From: Sitta carolinensis
Taxonomy: Eukaryota; Chordata; Aves; Passeriformes; Sittidae
Reading direction: 5' to 3'
Length of the DNA stretch: 64,000 nt
NCBI GenBank assembly: GCA_032173965.1
Contig: CM063284.1
Span: 135,631,625 to 135,695,624 of the forward strand
The notes under the pieces are model-generated. The model saw only the letters and a program-made list of their open reading frames with translations. It ran no database searches and was not told the DNA's origin. The number at the start of each line of letters is the position of its first letter. Within the stretch, counting starts at the first letter, position 1. Positions 28,701 to 38,002 of this stretch are shown one piece after another. The translations under genes and the position numbers were made by a program.

Positions 28701-31700
28701 AAAAATTCAAAGGCTTAAATATGTTAGTATTAGGAATTCTACCTATTAGCTACATTGACAGGGGACAGGACAAAATGCTAGGCCATATTTTGTCAAAACA
28801 CTGTCAGCTTTGAGGGAGGTTTGGAAGACATACTTAGAACTGAATTCCAGCAGCTACATCACTTACCCCATGCTTCTCAGCTAAATAGTCAAACAGCATC
28901 CGACCATCTCTGTAATAAAAGGAAAGAAAGCACTGTTTTTACAAAATAAATTGACAGTCACCATGCATCTCTACACAATGCAACACGATTTTAAAGGCAA
29001 AACACAAACTGAGCATGAATTTAAAGTAACATTCCTTCACTTGTTCAAAAGCAGCTGCAGTCATCTATTACTGCACCATGAAGTTTAAAATTATTGTAAG
29101 TAATGAATGCTACCTGCAAAAATAACTACAGCTAAAAAAGAGTGGAAGATTCTTTTAAATTTGATAGCATCCTTAGCTTTCAGTATGAAAGTTAAATTCT
29201 GATTTAGAGCTCTTCCCACTCTCACGTTCCAATTTCAGAGCAGTTACTCTAGACAACCTTAATTTTAACAGGAGATGGGAAAAAATGGCAAATACTAAAG
29301 TAAATAGAAGTAGAAAGGAAACTTATCCAACTGTTAGCACTGAGACATATCTCACTGAGAATATCTCTAACACAGCAAATATGTGCAAAACACAGAACCG
29401 TAAAAAATAATCATACTAGTTAAGTTCTAAACATCTAAGATCATGCCATCACATCTCTGAAGACTGTTTTTTATTTAACATTAATACAAAAAGAACAAGC
29501 TGTGTTACCCAGGTCAAAGAGAAGTTTAAGCCTCCAGGAGGCAAGCTGTAAATTCACTGAGACAAAGATACAGTAAAAGCTGTATGCAAGGAGTATTTTG
29601 CCATTTACCCTAAAATCAAGTGACTGCAAAGATGCGTGTCTGTTTAATTAGAACTTATGGTACAAGATTCTACAGGAAAATGGCAAATTGCCAAGCGAGC
29701 AAAGAATGACAATCCTCAGTCTTACCTCAGAAAGCAATTAATCTCATGGATTTGTTCCAGTAAAACATACTTTAAGGATAAGGAATACTGACTATCAGTC
29801 TCTAATTTTAAAGTCAACGTCCTCCAACAGTTGCTAAGGGAAGCAAAATGTTTTGGCTTATTCTTGAAAGAACTTCTACCTGCAACATCTTTAACATACT
29901 ATTTTCCAGGGCTGGATATTCCAAACAATGCCATCATGGACCAAAAGTCATGATCTAAAGTGCTGATTATATGCAGCTATCTGAATTTGACACAGACTCA
30001 AAATCACCAGCAGAAATCCCCAGAAGAATCAAAACTTATTTCTTTTATCTATGGCACTCGACTGAGGTCTAGACAGATGGGACATATTTCAGCCCAATTC
30101 CACCCATTACTATCTAACCCAAATAATCTGGATTAGAACTACAGTTGAGCCACTAACCAAAACCAGAACTTCTGAGATGTGAAGTTTCCAGATATTTTAC
30201 ACACACAAATAACATATCACTTCTAAAACAAAACTTGCTGCAGATGAGTAGTAGGTCTAATATTCTATAGCATTAGGCAAGTTATGTTCCACGTATTTAT
30301 TGACTCTTGCTCACAAACAAGGCATTTCCACCTTGAAGCACATTCTACTGACCAACTTCTGTGAATCAAAAGTCAAGTAAGAGAGCACATTTCCCACAAA
30401 ATGCTAGTCATTTAGTAACATTTTTCTAGGCCAATTATTATTTAAAAACTGGCTAAAGGCAAAGCAGTAATTGGACAAGACCTCTGTATGTTCCATTAGA
30501 TTTGTACAGTTGCAAAGAAGACTTCTTTAAGACAGGCTCAACTGCCACAGTAACTGGGACTTTCGCTTTCAAAGGTATACTTCCCAAAAGCAAGTGACTC
30601 CTGGCTTTGCATGTTCACAAGTTATAAACAAATGCAATTTCTTTTCTTTATGTAATTATCTGACATGAACTTCCATTCTGAAATCAGATACAAAGGCAGC
30701 TCAGTTAGCAATGTTTTTACAGCAGAAACTTAAGTACACTCTGATGGTTTCAGGACAGAAAACAAACTTCTCTTGATATGCTGCAAAGCTAACAGATTTC
30801 ATGATTCCTACTGACATCTTGTTTTGTGCATGCATTGAGACATAATACACTGTACCTCACCATTTCTGCACTGACCAAGATCTAAATTAATCTGTAACAA
30901 ATTCCAGAAACAATGCAGAGAGTGGAAAAAAGAACAGAGGCAAGAAAAAAAGGAAGATAATGTGTATTTGAAACAGAGTAAATTCTAATCAAGCTCCCGT
31001 CCCTTGAGGGACCCTAATCTTCATGGAATTTGTTCACAAATAAAGGTATTATTTAGAGACATAGAGAAGATTTCTGCAGACTAGAAAGGAGAGTTTGTAC
31101 ATTCAATATTTTTCTAAGAAATTGCAGAAGTAATGTTACAGCCTTCCATATAAGTGGATGCATAAAGCCTGCCAACAATAAACCCAAGTACAGGCTTCAC
31201 CTTCAAATTCAAGTTAAGTCATAGGTTCTCAGTCTGATACAGTACACTATTTAAAATTTTAGGGCAGGTAAGACCGAAGAAGGGATCCAAGTAATATTCC
31301 AGTTTGCCAGACACATTTACAACAGCAGTAACAAGCAAACAAGGAAAAACTTATGCCAAATACCAGCCCTCTGCTGAAGGTGCCATTACTCCTCTGTGAC
31401 TACAGCTGAACTCTTCCTACAGAAGCCAATTCAAGCTTAACCATGGTGAAACTCTGATAGACCTTATCAGAGGTGCATACAAACCCATTCAACCTTAATT
31501 ACTCCAATAAGAAAATTTAAAAGAACTTTGAAGCATCTTAAAAAGCCTATTATGAGAACTACCTTACACAAACAAGTTGGAACAGTTTGGGGCTGAAGGA
31601 AGTAAGCAGGAAAAGGACAGAACACCCAAAAGAAATATGTGCTCTGAGGCTGAAAAGCTCATCCACCAGGCCTCCCAGACTAATACAACGCTCCATAATT

Positions 31701-34700
31701 TTTTCTGGAAGGCAGAAAAGGAGATATGAACTGTTCTGTCATGTATTTTCCCTCAAAAAACCTTAAACCTGATCAAAGCCAAACAAAAAAGCACCTGTGA
31801 CTGAACTGCACTGGTTGATGACTGTCACTTGTACCAAGTTGATTCACAAACATTAAAAGCAATAGATGTCTTTTGCACAACAGGGCCAAACACTGAGAAG
31901 AGCAATCTGTGCCCAGCAATTTCAATTATCTGACCACAAGCACTACTTAAATACTATATGAAAATAAAAATGTCTTCCTTGCAGTTACTACACAAAAAGC
32001 ATTCCTAACAGAAACACTTGAGAGGTATCCACAAGCTGGATTATGTTAGACAAATTATGTTAGAAATTACCTAGTGGACTGCATTTGCCTCGTAGTCTCT
32101 GGATCCTCAAACATCTTGACAATGGGCTCTGTTTCAGCTTGAAGCTGCTTCAGCTGCGCAACAACAGTTGTTCTTTTCTCACGCAAAGCTGAACACACAA
32201 ACAAAAAGACTTTAATATAATGCTTCAAATTTTTACATGAACCAACCTGTGATTACATGGTGCTGACACTTGAACTCATCTTTGCAATTCCTACCTCACC
32301 TGTCTTCTCAGTCAAGTCTCAAACCCAGCTGTGTATAACAATTCTGTAACTCAGCAAAAACTTCTAACATTTTGGTTCTTTTCCTCCTGTGTGGAGGCCA
32401 CTAGAGAGCAGGTACAGCTGGAGCAGACACTATATTTGACAAGGTATTTTCAGGCTCCCGCAAAGGCAGAAAGTTTATTTAAGTTTACTTATTCCAAATA
32501 AACTTGCAAAAAGTAAACAATCCAATGATACCACAAAGATTGTCTTCTGACTGATGATCAAGTTCAGAAAGAACATTTAGAGCAAACTTAGCTAAAAATT
32601 GACAGGAAAAATTTCAAGCAGCTCAACCTGCAAAATTATGATTTTGAACACTCTGTGCTTAATGGAAACATTAAGCCCTTTATGAAAAATTGTTAGGAAA
32701 TTTAACTAAGAGTTTAAGGGTGATTATTTTACACAGACCCCAAATTCCTCACCAAGTGCTAGAAATGCACTAAAATGAACACTCAAACAAAATTCAGAAA
32801 TGTGCATATGTTAAAAAAAAAAAAAAAAGAAAAACAAAAGAAAAACCACCCTGATATTGGCTATGTGACCCAAGAAACACATGGGATCAGAGAAGCCAAG
32901 ACTAAATCCCAGGAGATGAAAGAAGGAAACTGAAAGTGAGCCACACACCAGAACACTCAGTGCCATGGTGAACAGTCGATATTTCTTTCATAATTTGACT
33001 ACACGGATATTTGAAAAGGACATCTGAGGTGGCTAACACCATAATGGTGACCCGACCTAAATATAAGAACAACTTGCCTGACAGGAAATGTTCCAATAAG
33101 GAGAAATTATCTCCACCTTCAGGTGACTCTTGATATTATAAAAGAGGAAAAGGAAACAGATGAAAGAAAAAACATTCAGTTGACTTACTAAGAATACGAA
33201 AAGGTTTTCCTGCGACATCTCCTGGATGTGTAATTGTAAGTTGATTTCATGGAAGACAAGATAAAAGCAACTATAAATTGTGAAGGGACATTTCTAATTA
33301 TAACTGTGTAAGTGAACTTAGTTTTAAGTACTTTAAACAAGAAGTTTTAAAACAGGGTAGTGCAATCTTCTAATGACACCAGTGATTCCACAAGTAAGAA
33401 CCACCTGTCCATACACACATTCTGATAAGCGTTGATACAAGAAGATGACACGTACCAGAAAGGTCTCAGAAGTCAAGGCCTTTGCATAGGAAGCTGTGCA
33501 TGCAAGCACCCTGAACACAATGGACTTTGTGTTAAAGAACTAGCTCTGCTTATGTTAATTGAATAAAAGCCACAGATCAAACAATGCTAAGTCATTATAC
33601 AAAAAAAACCCCACCAAACAAACCAAAACCCTGCCAAACCGATGATGTAAAAATCTTAAGAGATGTAGTATTTTTCTTATACTCTTTTCAAACAAAAGTG
33701 GAAATTGCTGGTCTTTAATGAAGGCAGAGCTCTCCAAGGAGCAAATGCATCCAACTTTCTTGTAGCTGTGACCTTATAGTTATACTCTAAGGAAATCTGC
33801 TGAAGTAACTGGTTATAATCAGAATTCTGAAAACACTTAAGAGTAGTAACTTTGTAGAAGTCCGCTAGAATTGCGATTTCTTGTATTGTTTACTTCTTTA
33901 GTACTTTATTCCTTAATTACTATTGATAACTGCATAAAAACGCTGAAGTGGAGAAAGAAAGAGGAATATTCAGCTTTGAGATTTTTTTTACAGCCTGACT
34001 TTATTAATCAGTAGAACTGCTAAGTAACCTAAAGGTGAAGCTATTATTACAACTGTTCCTTAGATTACAGAAGTGAACCCCCCGGTTCTCATTACATGTT
34101 ACAAGTCTCATGTGTCACGGTACACATGCCCATAACAACACCTAATGCTAGCACAGACTTGGTCAAAACATTGACTCCAATGTTCATAAGCCTATCAATT
34201 ATCTTCTTCCAAAGAGGTGAGTGGCCATCTCTGCAGCTTCAAGAGCCTGAAAAGAGCAAGACCCAGAGGAAGAACGCAACAGCACCCAAGTCCCTTCCTC
34301 CTAAGATGCAAGCAAAACAGACTGTAGTCCCAATAGCTAAGAAAAAGGTGAGGAATTCCCCAACACAAAAAAACCCAAAACGATGGAGAAACATGAACAC
34401 AGTGGATATTGAAAGACTAGGTCAAGAAGAAAGAAAACCAAATACCCAACCACACCCCCCCCCCCAAAAAAAAAAAAAAAAAAAAACAGAAAAAAACCCT
34501 TAAAATCAAAACACCCATCAAGGATGGAAATTAGACAAAGTTAGACAATCTAATTTTCTCCCCATTTCCAAATGCTCACGGAGATGATAGAAATTTAAGC
34601 AGTAAACAAAGAAGTTATAAAAATTGTGGATAAGATAGTAAGAGATCACATTCACTATAATTTTCAATTTATTTTCTTCCAGAGACGCAACAATTCTTAT

Positions 34701-37067
34701 ATTGACAAAACTGAGAGGAACACACATTTTGAAAATAATCTTTCTCTCTCTCCAAAGCCTAAAAATCAGGCACAGACAGACCAGTAAAATTACTCACAAT
34801 GCAACTCAAGGCTTAGCATACTGGATGCTTTAAAAAAAAAAAGTCACCAAATAACACCAAATCATTATGCAAGTGTTTAATCTGACAGATGAAAACCTAC
34901 TGCAACTCCATTAGGCTACACCTTTAAAGCGCTTGAAATTACCAAATCAGCATTGAAATACTTAAGAAGTCACTCAAAGGTTAAGTACCTGACAGACCAA
35001 TAAGCCGAAACTTCCCAGGATTAGGGCATTATATTTGTCCCAGTATTGCACATCCCTTTGGTAACACCAAAGTTAAACAGTACTCTAGTTTTTGAATGCA
35101 ACAAGCAATTACCACTAATTATTTATTATTTTAGATAGAAAGGTTGCAAAACAAACTTTACATCTAAATGAGCAGCTTACCATGAGGAATTTCATCGGAA
35201 TAAAGATTTTTGTACACATCCATAGCAAAATCCACCATGTTGGTATCACTAAGGAGATCCAGTTTTCCTTGGAGTAGCTCTTTTTCATTGTATATCTGAA
35301 ACAGGAATTATTAAGAGATTCATTCGAATAGTGTTGAAGAATTTCAATTCATATTATGCATTACTTTTATGGCACGTTTATGGACTTCTGTACAATTGAA
35401 TTGTTTTAAATAGCAAATCTCACAGCTCTATCATCAGAGTACTTATTATCAAGCCTCTCTGCATTTGGCAAAATACCAAATATTTCCTGCTCTCTATGAC
35501 AGCAGGTACTTCAAAAGCTAATTAGAAGTCAAGTAACATTACTAGTCTCTTAACAGGAATAGTAATTCCTACTGCAAAATTACATACATACTTTTAAAAA
35601 ATAACAAAACCTCATTGTACTTTTCTTTCAAAGTACTGAATACTTTCCACAAAATAAAATGCTGAACAGTGAGGACTAGTTAAATTAAAGTGGATTTCAG
35701 AAGAGATGCACAAGATTAAACTTATAATTTAACTGTAGTGCAGATTAATCTAAAATATGTTGCTAGGTCTATAGCATAAGAACAAATTTAAATAGCTGTG
35801 TAATTGGATAGTGTACTTTAAAACATTTCAAATTGCTTTTTAGAGTTCATATTCCATAATTTAGCAGAGAGTTGCAAACTGATGTCAGGTGTTGAAGGTG
35901 TAGGCAACGGACAAACCCAGCACATTCCTCAAAAACATATTTGCACAAGAGCTGCGTTACCACTCACAACACCACATTTGTGGACATCTCAGATATAGAA
36001 TTGGTAGAAGTTTAATTCAGCTCTGAACATTGTGTTGTTCAAAACTAACACCACGAAATGAACTATTTAATTAACTTCAGCTGACATAAAAATGCTAATG
36101 TAAAAACGCCCCCAAGATGACAGGCATTACGCAAACTCCACATGCTAGACATGACAGCTGGTTAGGCCAAGTTGCCTCAATGTACACATGGTTCATCAGT
36201 TCCTTTCTGAAGGCTAAAATAAGACCTACTCTAAATTCAAAACTTGTATAACTTTACACATTTTGCTTCCGTTTTAGAATAGTTTAGACTGATGAGAGTT
36301 AGTCTAAATTATCTTAATCGTTCGTCTGAGATATCTACAGCACTGCTAGGTTCTTTGCAGCAACATAACCTAAAAATGTACATAAGAAGATCAACAGGGA
36401 TAATTCCGGAAGAGATTTGTATTTGTTTCCAACACAAATTCATCATGTCATGGGCTTCAAATTAAAATGAATTAGTATCACTGGCGCATGCCCGAAGAAC
36501 CCGTGAGCTCCGGCTGCGGGACGGCCCGAGCACCAAGAGCCGCGGGGCTATCGAGGGTGCCTCACGCTGTGGGATTGCGGCTGCAAGGGAGAGCTTTGAT
36601 TTCTCCTTTCTCCGAATATAGGTGAGGGAAAGGCAGTACACCGAATCCGAGGAAGGAGAAAGTGCAGGAATTCTGTGCTGCCTCCCATGCGAGGGGCCGA
36701 GGAGATGCGCGGCGTGATCAAAGAGCGGCTCCCTCAGGCCTCTGCTCCGCCCCTCCCTGGGCACCCCCACACGCTTTGCCCCTCGTCTCACGCGGCACAG
36801 GAGCCTCGAACTCCTCCCTACGGAGGCTCCGAATCACTCACGGGCCGCACAGCGCCCAGGCCCACGGGAGGAAGCCACGGCCGCGGCGCACCCAGGCCCA
36901 CGGGAAGCACCGGCAGCAGGGCCTACCACTTTCCCGCTCCCGCAGCCGGCTTCCCCACCCTCAGGAGAGACACTCACTTCCTTGACGGAAAGGAATTCCA
37001 GCAGCGGGAAGACCAAGTGCCGGTCCAAGAAGTGCGCGATCCTGGTGGTCAGGTCGTACTCCGCCAT
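13728..37067 (-). CDS. EIF3E: EIF3E, eukaryotic translation initiation factor 3 subunit e (INT6), complete 13-exon coding region
   Basis: Subunit of the cytoplasmic eIF3 complex, which binds the 40S ribosome and recruits mRNA through eIF4G; the family is also linked to nonsense-mediated decay and proteasome contacts, and the mouse gene is the MMTV integration site Int6. The protein starts [20 protein letters not shown] and ends WATQDSGFY, both hallmarks of EIF3E. The thirteen exons sum to 1338 nt (445 residues plus stop), matching the human length from memory. The N-terminal eIF3 domain covers roughly residues 5-135 and the PCI domain, a helical repeat followed by a winged helix used in complex assembly, roughly 220-400. 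All introns are GT-AG and every phase agrees. The start is fixed by homology and a strong Kozak context (CCAAGATGG). Apparent substitutions against human, by recall, are conservative (for example SDEIPH for SDDIPH). No frameshift or internal stop was found, so the gene looks functional. Confidence 0.97.
13767..14835 (-). other. EIF3E: EIF3E intron 12
   Basis: About 1.1 kb of AT-rich sequence between exons 12 and 13. Nothing recognised. Confidence 0.8.
14836..14970 (-). CDS. EIF3E: EIF3E coding exon 12
   Basis: Residues 389-433, [20 protein letters not shown] through ...[10 protein letters not shown]. End of the PCI domain and a following helix. Acceptor cggttttag. The donor is GTCAGT, with C at +3 instead of the usual A or G. 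Confidence 0.95.
15238..15420 (+). repeat. EIF3E: CR1 3' fragment in EIF3E intron 11
   Basis: Matches the last 180 bp of CR1: GGAACAGGTTGCCCAGA, CATCCCTGGAAGTGTTCCAG, GGTTGGATGAGGCTCTGAGC, ending with the family's ACTCTATG-type terminus. It is antisense to EIF3E and 5'-truncated, as is usual for CR1. Its 3' end lies 10 bp from the exon 11 donor. Confidence 0.88.
15431..15533 (-). CDS. EIF3E: EIF3E coding exon 11
   Basis: Finishes the split glycine and encodes [20 protein letters not shown] through ...[11 protein letters not shown], residues 355-388. This is the winged-helix half of the PCI domain. Acceptor ccttttag, donor GTAAGACTGA. A CR1 element in antisense orientation ends about 10 bp beyond the donor. 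Confidence 0.96.
15534..21022 (-). other. EIF3E: EIF3E intron 10 (largest intron)
   Basis: About 5.5 kb. Mostly AT-rich unique sequence. One coding-like island lies at 16,138-16,279, close to exon 11, and is described separately. No interspersed repeat recognised. Confidence 0.8.
16138..16279 (-). other. Candidate alternative terminal exon in EIF3E intron 10
   Basis: On the minus strand, after an acceptor-like ttgttaccttag at 16,280-16,291, an open stretch of 46 codons runs to a TAA at 16,138-16,140. Its composition looks coding (for example [18 protein letters not shown]) and the acceptor is phase-compatible with exon 10. If used, it would replace the protein after residue 353 and remove the winged helix. 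I do not recognise the peptide. An open stretch of this length can arise by chance, and only a weak ATTAAA (complement of 15,874-15,879) lies downstream. Confidence 0.2.
21023..21132 (-). CDS. EIF3E: EIF3E coding exon 10
   Basis: Residues 318-353 plus two bases, [20 protein letters not shown] through ...RIHQCISI, then a split glycine codon. Acceptor atttgcag, donor GTAAGA. The human residue at the split codon is, by recall, asparagine, so this is a small lineage change. Confidence 0.95.
21799..21900 (-). CDS. EIF3E: EIF3E coding exon 9
   Basis: Residues 284-317, [20 protein letters not shown] through ...KKLRECET. Acceptor ctttgcag, donor GTAAGA, phase 0 on both sides. PCI helical portion. 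Confidence 0.96.
21901..23831 (-). other. EIF3E: EIF3E intron 8
   Basis: About 1.9 kb of AT-rich sequence. Nothing recognised apart from short A/T runs. Confidence 0.8.
23832..23958 (-). CDS. EIF3E: EIF3E coding exon 8
   Basis: Residues 241-283, [20 protein letters not shown] through ...[11 protein letters not shown], part of the PCI domain, with a basic patch (KDVRKRR). Acceptor ttctttctag, donor GTAAGG. A CR1 element begins only about 25 bp upstream of the acceptor, leaving a short pyrimidine tract. Confidence 0.96.
23985..24425 (+). repeat. EIF3E: CR1 ORF2 fragment in EIF3E intron 7
   Basis: The plus strand encodes, with frameshifts, the CR1 segment [15 protein letters not shown], then a [14 protein letters not shown] stretch, the LGVLVxxKLxxSQ region, and a part matching 'L.SALGQPHL...VQF.AP'. 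It occupies about two thirds of the 664-bp intron. Antisense to EIF3E, and it lacks a clear CR1 3' terminus. Confidence 0.82.
24623..24747 (-). CDS. EIF3E: EIF3E coding exon 7
   Basis: Residues 200-240 plus two bases, [20 protein letters not shown] through ...IIDLFLYQP. Entry into the PCI region. Acceptor tctcttag, donor GTAAGT. Confidence 0.96.
24748..26206 (-). other. EIF3E: EIF3E intron 6
   Basis: About 1.5 kb of AT-rich sequence. Nothing recognised. Confidence 0.8.
26207..26332 (-). CDS. EIF3E: EIF3E coding exon 6
   Basis: Residues 158-199, [20 protein letters not shown] through ...LKETIDNN. Acceptor gaacatag, donor GTAAGT, phase 0 on both sides. The Trp-Gly-Lys-Leu-Ala and NWDAAMEDL segments are characteristic of EIF3E helical repeats. 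Confidence 0.96.
26333..28304 (-). other. EIF3E: EIF3E intron 5
   Basis: About 2 kb of AT-rich sequence with a few short T runs. No repeat family or RNA gene recognised. Confidence 0.8.
28305..28409 (-). CDS. EIF3E: EIF3E coding exon 5
   Basis: Residues 123-157, [20 protein letters not shown] through ...YLYFFRVL. It is rich in Tyr, Phe and Ala, as expected of the helical repeats. Acceptor ccttttcag, donor GTAAGT, phase 0 on both sides. Confidence 0.96.
28867..28909 (-). CDS. EIF3E: EIF3E coding exon 4 (43-nt small exon)
   Basis: Very short exon encoding [14 protein letters not shown], residues 109-122, plus the last base of the split arginine. Acceptor ttattacag, donor GTAAGT. It is too short to stand out as an open frame and is placed by homology and phase. 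Confidence 0.95.
28910..32070 (-). other. EIF3E: EIF3E intron 3
   Basis: About 3.2 kb of AT-rich single-copy-looking sequence. I see no CR1, LTR, tRNA or snoRNA in it. Confidence 0.8.
32071..32188 (-). CDS. EIF3E: EIF3E coding exon 3
   Basis: Completes the split alanine codon and encodes [20 protein letters not shown] through ...TTRQMQST, ending two bases into an arginine codon. The heptad-like leucine pattern in VVAQLKQLQ suggests an amphipathic helix. Acceptor gtgttcag, donor GTAATT. Confidence 0.96.
32813..32828 (+). repeat. A16 homopolymer
   Basis: Sixteen A in EIF3E intron 2, followed by an A-rich stretch. Confidence 0.95.
34455..34486 (+). repeat. C11-A21 homopolymer junction
   Basis: Eleven C directly followed by 21 A inside EIF3E intron 2. 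On the gene strand it is T21-G11. Prone to assembly and sequencing error. Confidence 0.95.
35181..35295 (-). CDS. EIF3E: EIF3E coding exon 2
   Basis: Encodes residues 31-68 plus one base of codon 69, beginning [10 protein letters not shown] and ending LYSDEIPH. Acceptor ctgtttcag, donor GTAAGC, giving phase 1 at the 3' end. It continues the N-terminal eIF3 domain. Confidence 0.96.
35296..36977 (-). other. EIF3E: EIF3E intron 1
   Basis: The first 500 bp after exon 1 is CpG island. The rest is AT-rich unique sequence in which I recognise no repeat or RNA gene. Confidence 0.85.
36978..37067 (-). CDS. EIF3E: EIF3E coding exon 1
   Basis: Encodes residues 1-30, from the initiator methionine to ...LEFLSVKE. 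The ATG complement is at 37065-37067. The donor after GAA is GTGAGTG, phase 0. The exon lies inside the CpG island. The 5' UTR appears to be only about 25 nt and holds no upstream ATG. Confidence 0.96.
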
Positions 37068-37076
37068 CTTGGCGCC

Positions 37077-37092
37077 GGGAAGAGAGGAAAGG
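37077..37092 (-). promoter_or_regulatory. EIF3E: Candidate 5' terminal oligopyrimidine (TOP) tract of EIF3E
   Basis: Read on the minus strand this is an uninterrupted run of 16 pyrimidines starting with C and ending ten bases before the ATG. Several translation factor mRNAs, EIF3E among them, are known or suspected TOP mRNAs controlled by mTOR through LARP1. I infer that transcription starts at or near 37,092; no direct evidence is visible. Confidence 0.5.
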
Positions 37093-37121
37093 CTGAGGCG
37101 CGACGCGGCTCTTGTGGGTGC

Positions 37122-37144
37122 TGCGCCTGCGCGGCCCCGCCCCC
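37122..37144. promoter_or_regulatory. NRF1-like site and GC box upstream of EIF3E
   Basis: TGCGCCTGCGCG resembles the NRF1 palindrome with one central deviation, and the adjacent GGCCCCGCCCCC is an Sp1-type GC box. They lie 30-50 bp upstream of the inferred start. The calls rest on motif matches only. Confidence 0.4.
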
Positions 37145-37727
37145 AGCGGCGGGGGCCGGCGGCTGCGCACTGTGTGCTGGGGGGGGCCCGGCGGGGAGCC
37201 GGAGGTGGGGGAAATGGCCGGGTCCTTCCCTTCCTTTTCCCTTTCCCTTCCCCCGCGGCTGTAGGGCCGGTCCGAGTGCGCGGTGTGGGGGCTGGGGCAG
37301 GGCCCTGCTCCCGCCGTGCCTGGGGTGAAGGCGCCGGGGGAGCGCGTGGGCAGTCCAGCTCAGTAGAGTGGGGTTTCTGCAGGGGTGAACATCTCCTTAA
37401 AGCCCGTGTAAGCTGAGTCCAGCCTCCACACTTTGTGAGTCGTGTGTGAGTTTGACTGGATCTAGTTCTAATCTGGTAATGAGAATCCGAAAAGGGGTCT
37501 GAGCTGTCCTTGGCACCAAGTTATCTTTGGTTGCTCCATGTGGGCCATGTTTCCAAGCCCTCCCTGCTGAGGCCGTGCCAGATGAGACGGAAAAAGGAGG
37601 CTGGGGAGCTGCTGGCCATTGCTTTCACAGGGAAATCCAAGCAAGTAAACGAAACGTATTGGTGAGTTTAGCAACAGAAATGGAAGAGTCAGTAATATTG
37701 ATGGTAACTTGCATATTACTTGTAGCC

Positions 37728-37884
37728 CTTGTAAGGAGGAATTGGTACTGGCTGCCCAGGGAAGTGTTTGAGTCCCACATCCCAGGAGGTGCATAGAAAA
37801 ATGTGTGAATGGGGCACTTAGGGACATAGTTTAATGGTGGACTAGATCTTAGAGATCTTTTCCAACCTAAATGATTCTGGGATT
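37728..37884 (+). repeat. CR1 3' fragment upstream of EIF3E
   Basis: CTGCCCAGGGAAGTGTTTGA, then TTAGGGACATAGTTTAATGG and GATCTTTTCCAACCTAAATG, ending ATTCTGGGATTC. This is the standard CR1 3' end, about 160 bp, 5'-truncated. Confidence 0.88.
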
Positions 37885-37972
37885 CACCAGGTTAACTTAC
37901 AAGAAAGATAAAAGGTTACGCTTTACTCATGTTAGTCTTTTTAAGTTTTCTAGTGATTTTTGTCAGGACACA

Positions 37973-38002
37973 CAGTTGACACACAGGACACACAGTAAGT
38001 CT
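37973..38002. repeat. Short imperfect ACACAG tandem array
   Basis: Three imperfect copies of a GGACACACAG-like unit in about 30 bp. A minor simple repeat. Confidence 0.6.

Larger units (their letters stand above)
32189..35180 (-). other. EIF3E: EIF3E intron 2
   Basis: AT-rich and mostly unrecognised. It holds two homopolymer tracts (32,813-32,828 and 34,455-34,486). A 135-codon open frame at 34,096-34,503 on the opposite strand ends in the C/A homopolymers, has low-complexity composition and is not called as a gene. Confidence 0.8.
36483..37345. promoter_or_regulatory. CpG island promoter of EIF3E
   Basis: GC and CpG density rise sharply here against an AT-rich background, covering the start of intron 1, exon 1 and about 280 bp upstream. 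There is no TATA box at the expected distance from the inferred start. This is typical of a housekeeping promoter. Open frames on both strands inside the island follow from its base composition and are not called as genes. Confidence 0.85.

Noticed and set aside
34096..34503. 135-codon plus-strand open frame in EIF3E intron 2
   Set aside because: Lysine/proline-rich low-complexity sequence ending in C and A homopolymers; no domain and antisense to the gene.
13728..37067. Intronic C/D-box snoRNAs or tRNAs in EIF3E
   Set aside because: A few TGATGA-like motifs occur by chance, but none is paired with a D box and terminal stem at a suitable spacing.
36675..37416. Overlapping 100-217 codon plus-strand open frames at the CpG island
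   Set aside because: GC-rich DNA has few stop codons; the predicted peptides are Pro/Arg/Gly/Ala-rich without a recognisable domain, and EIF3E exon 1 occupies the other strand.
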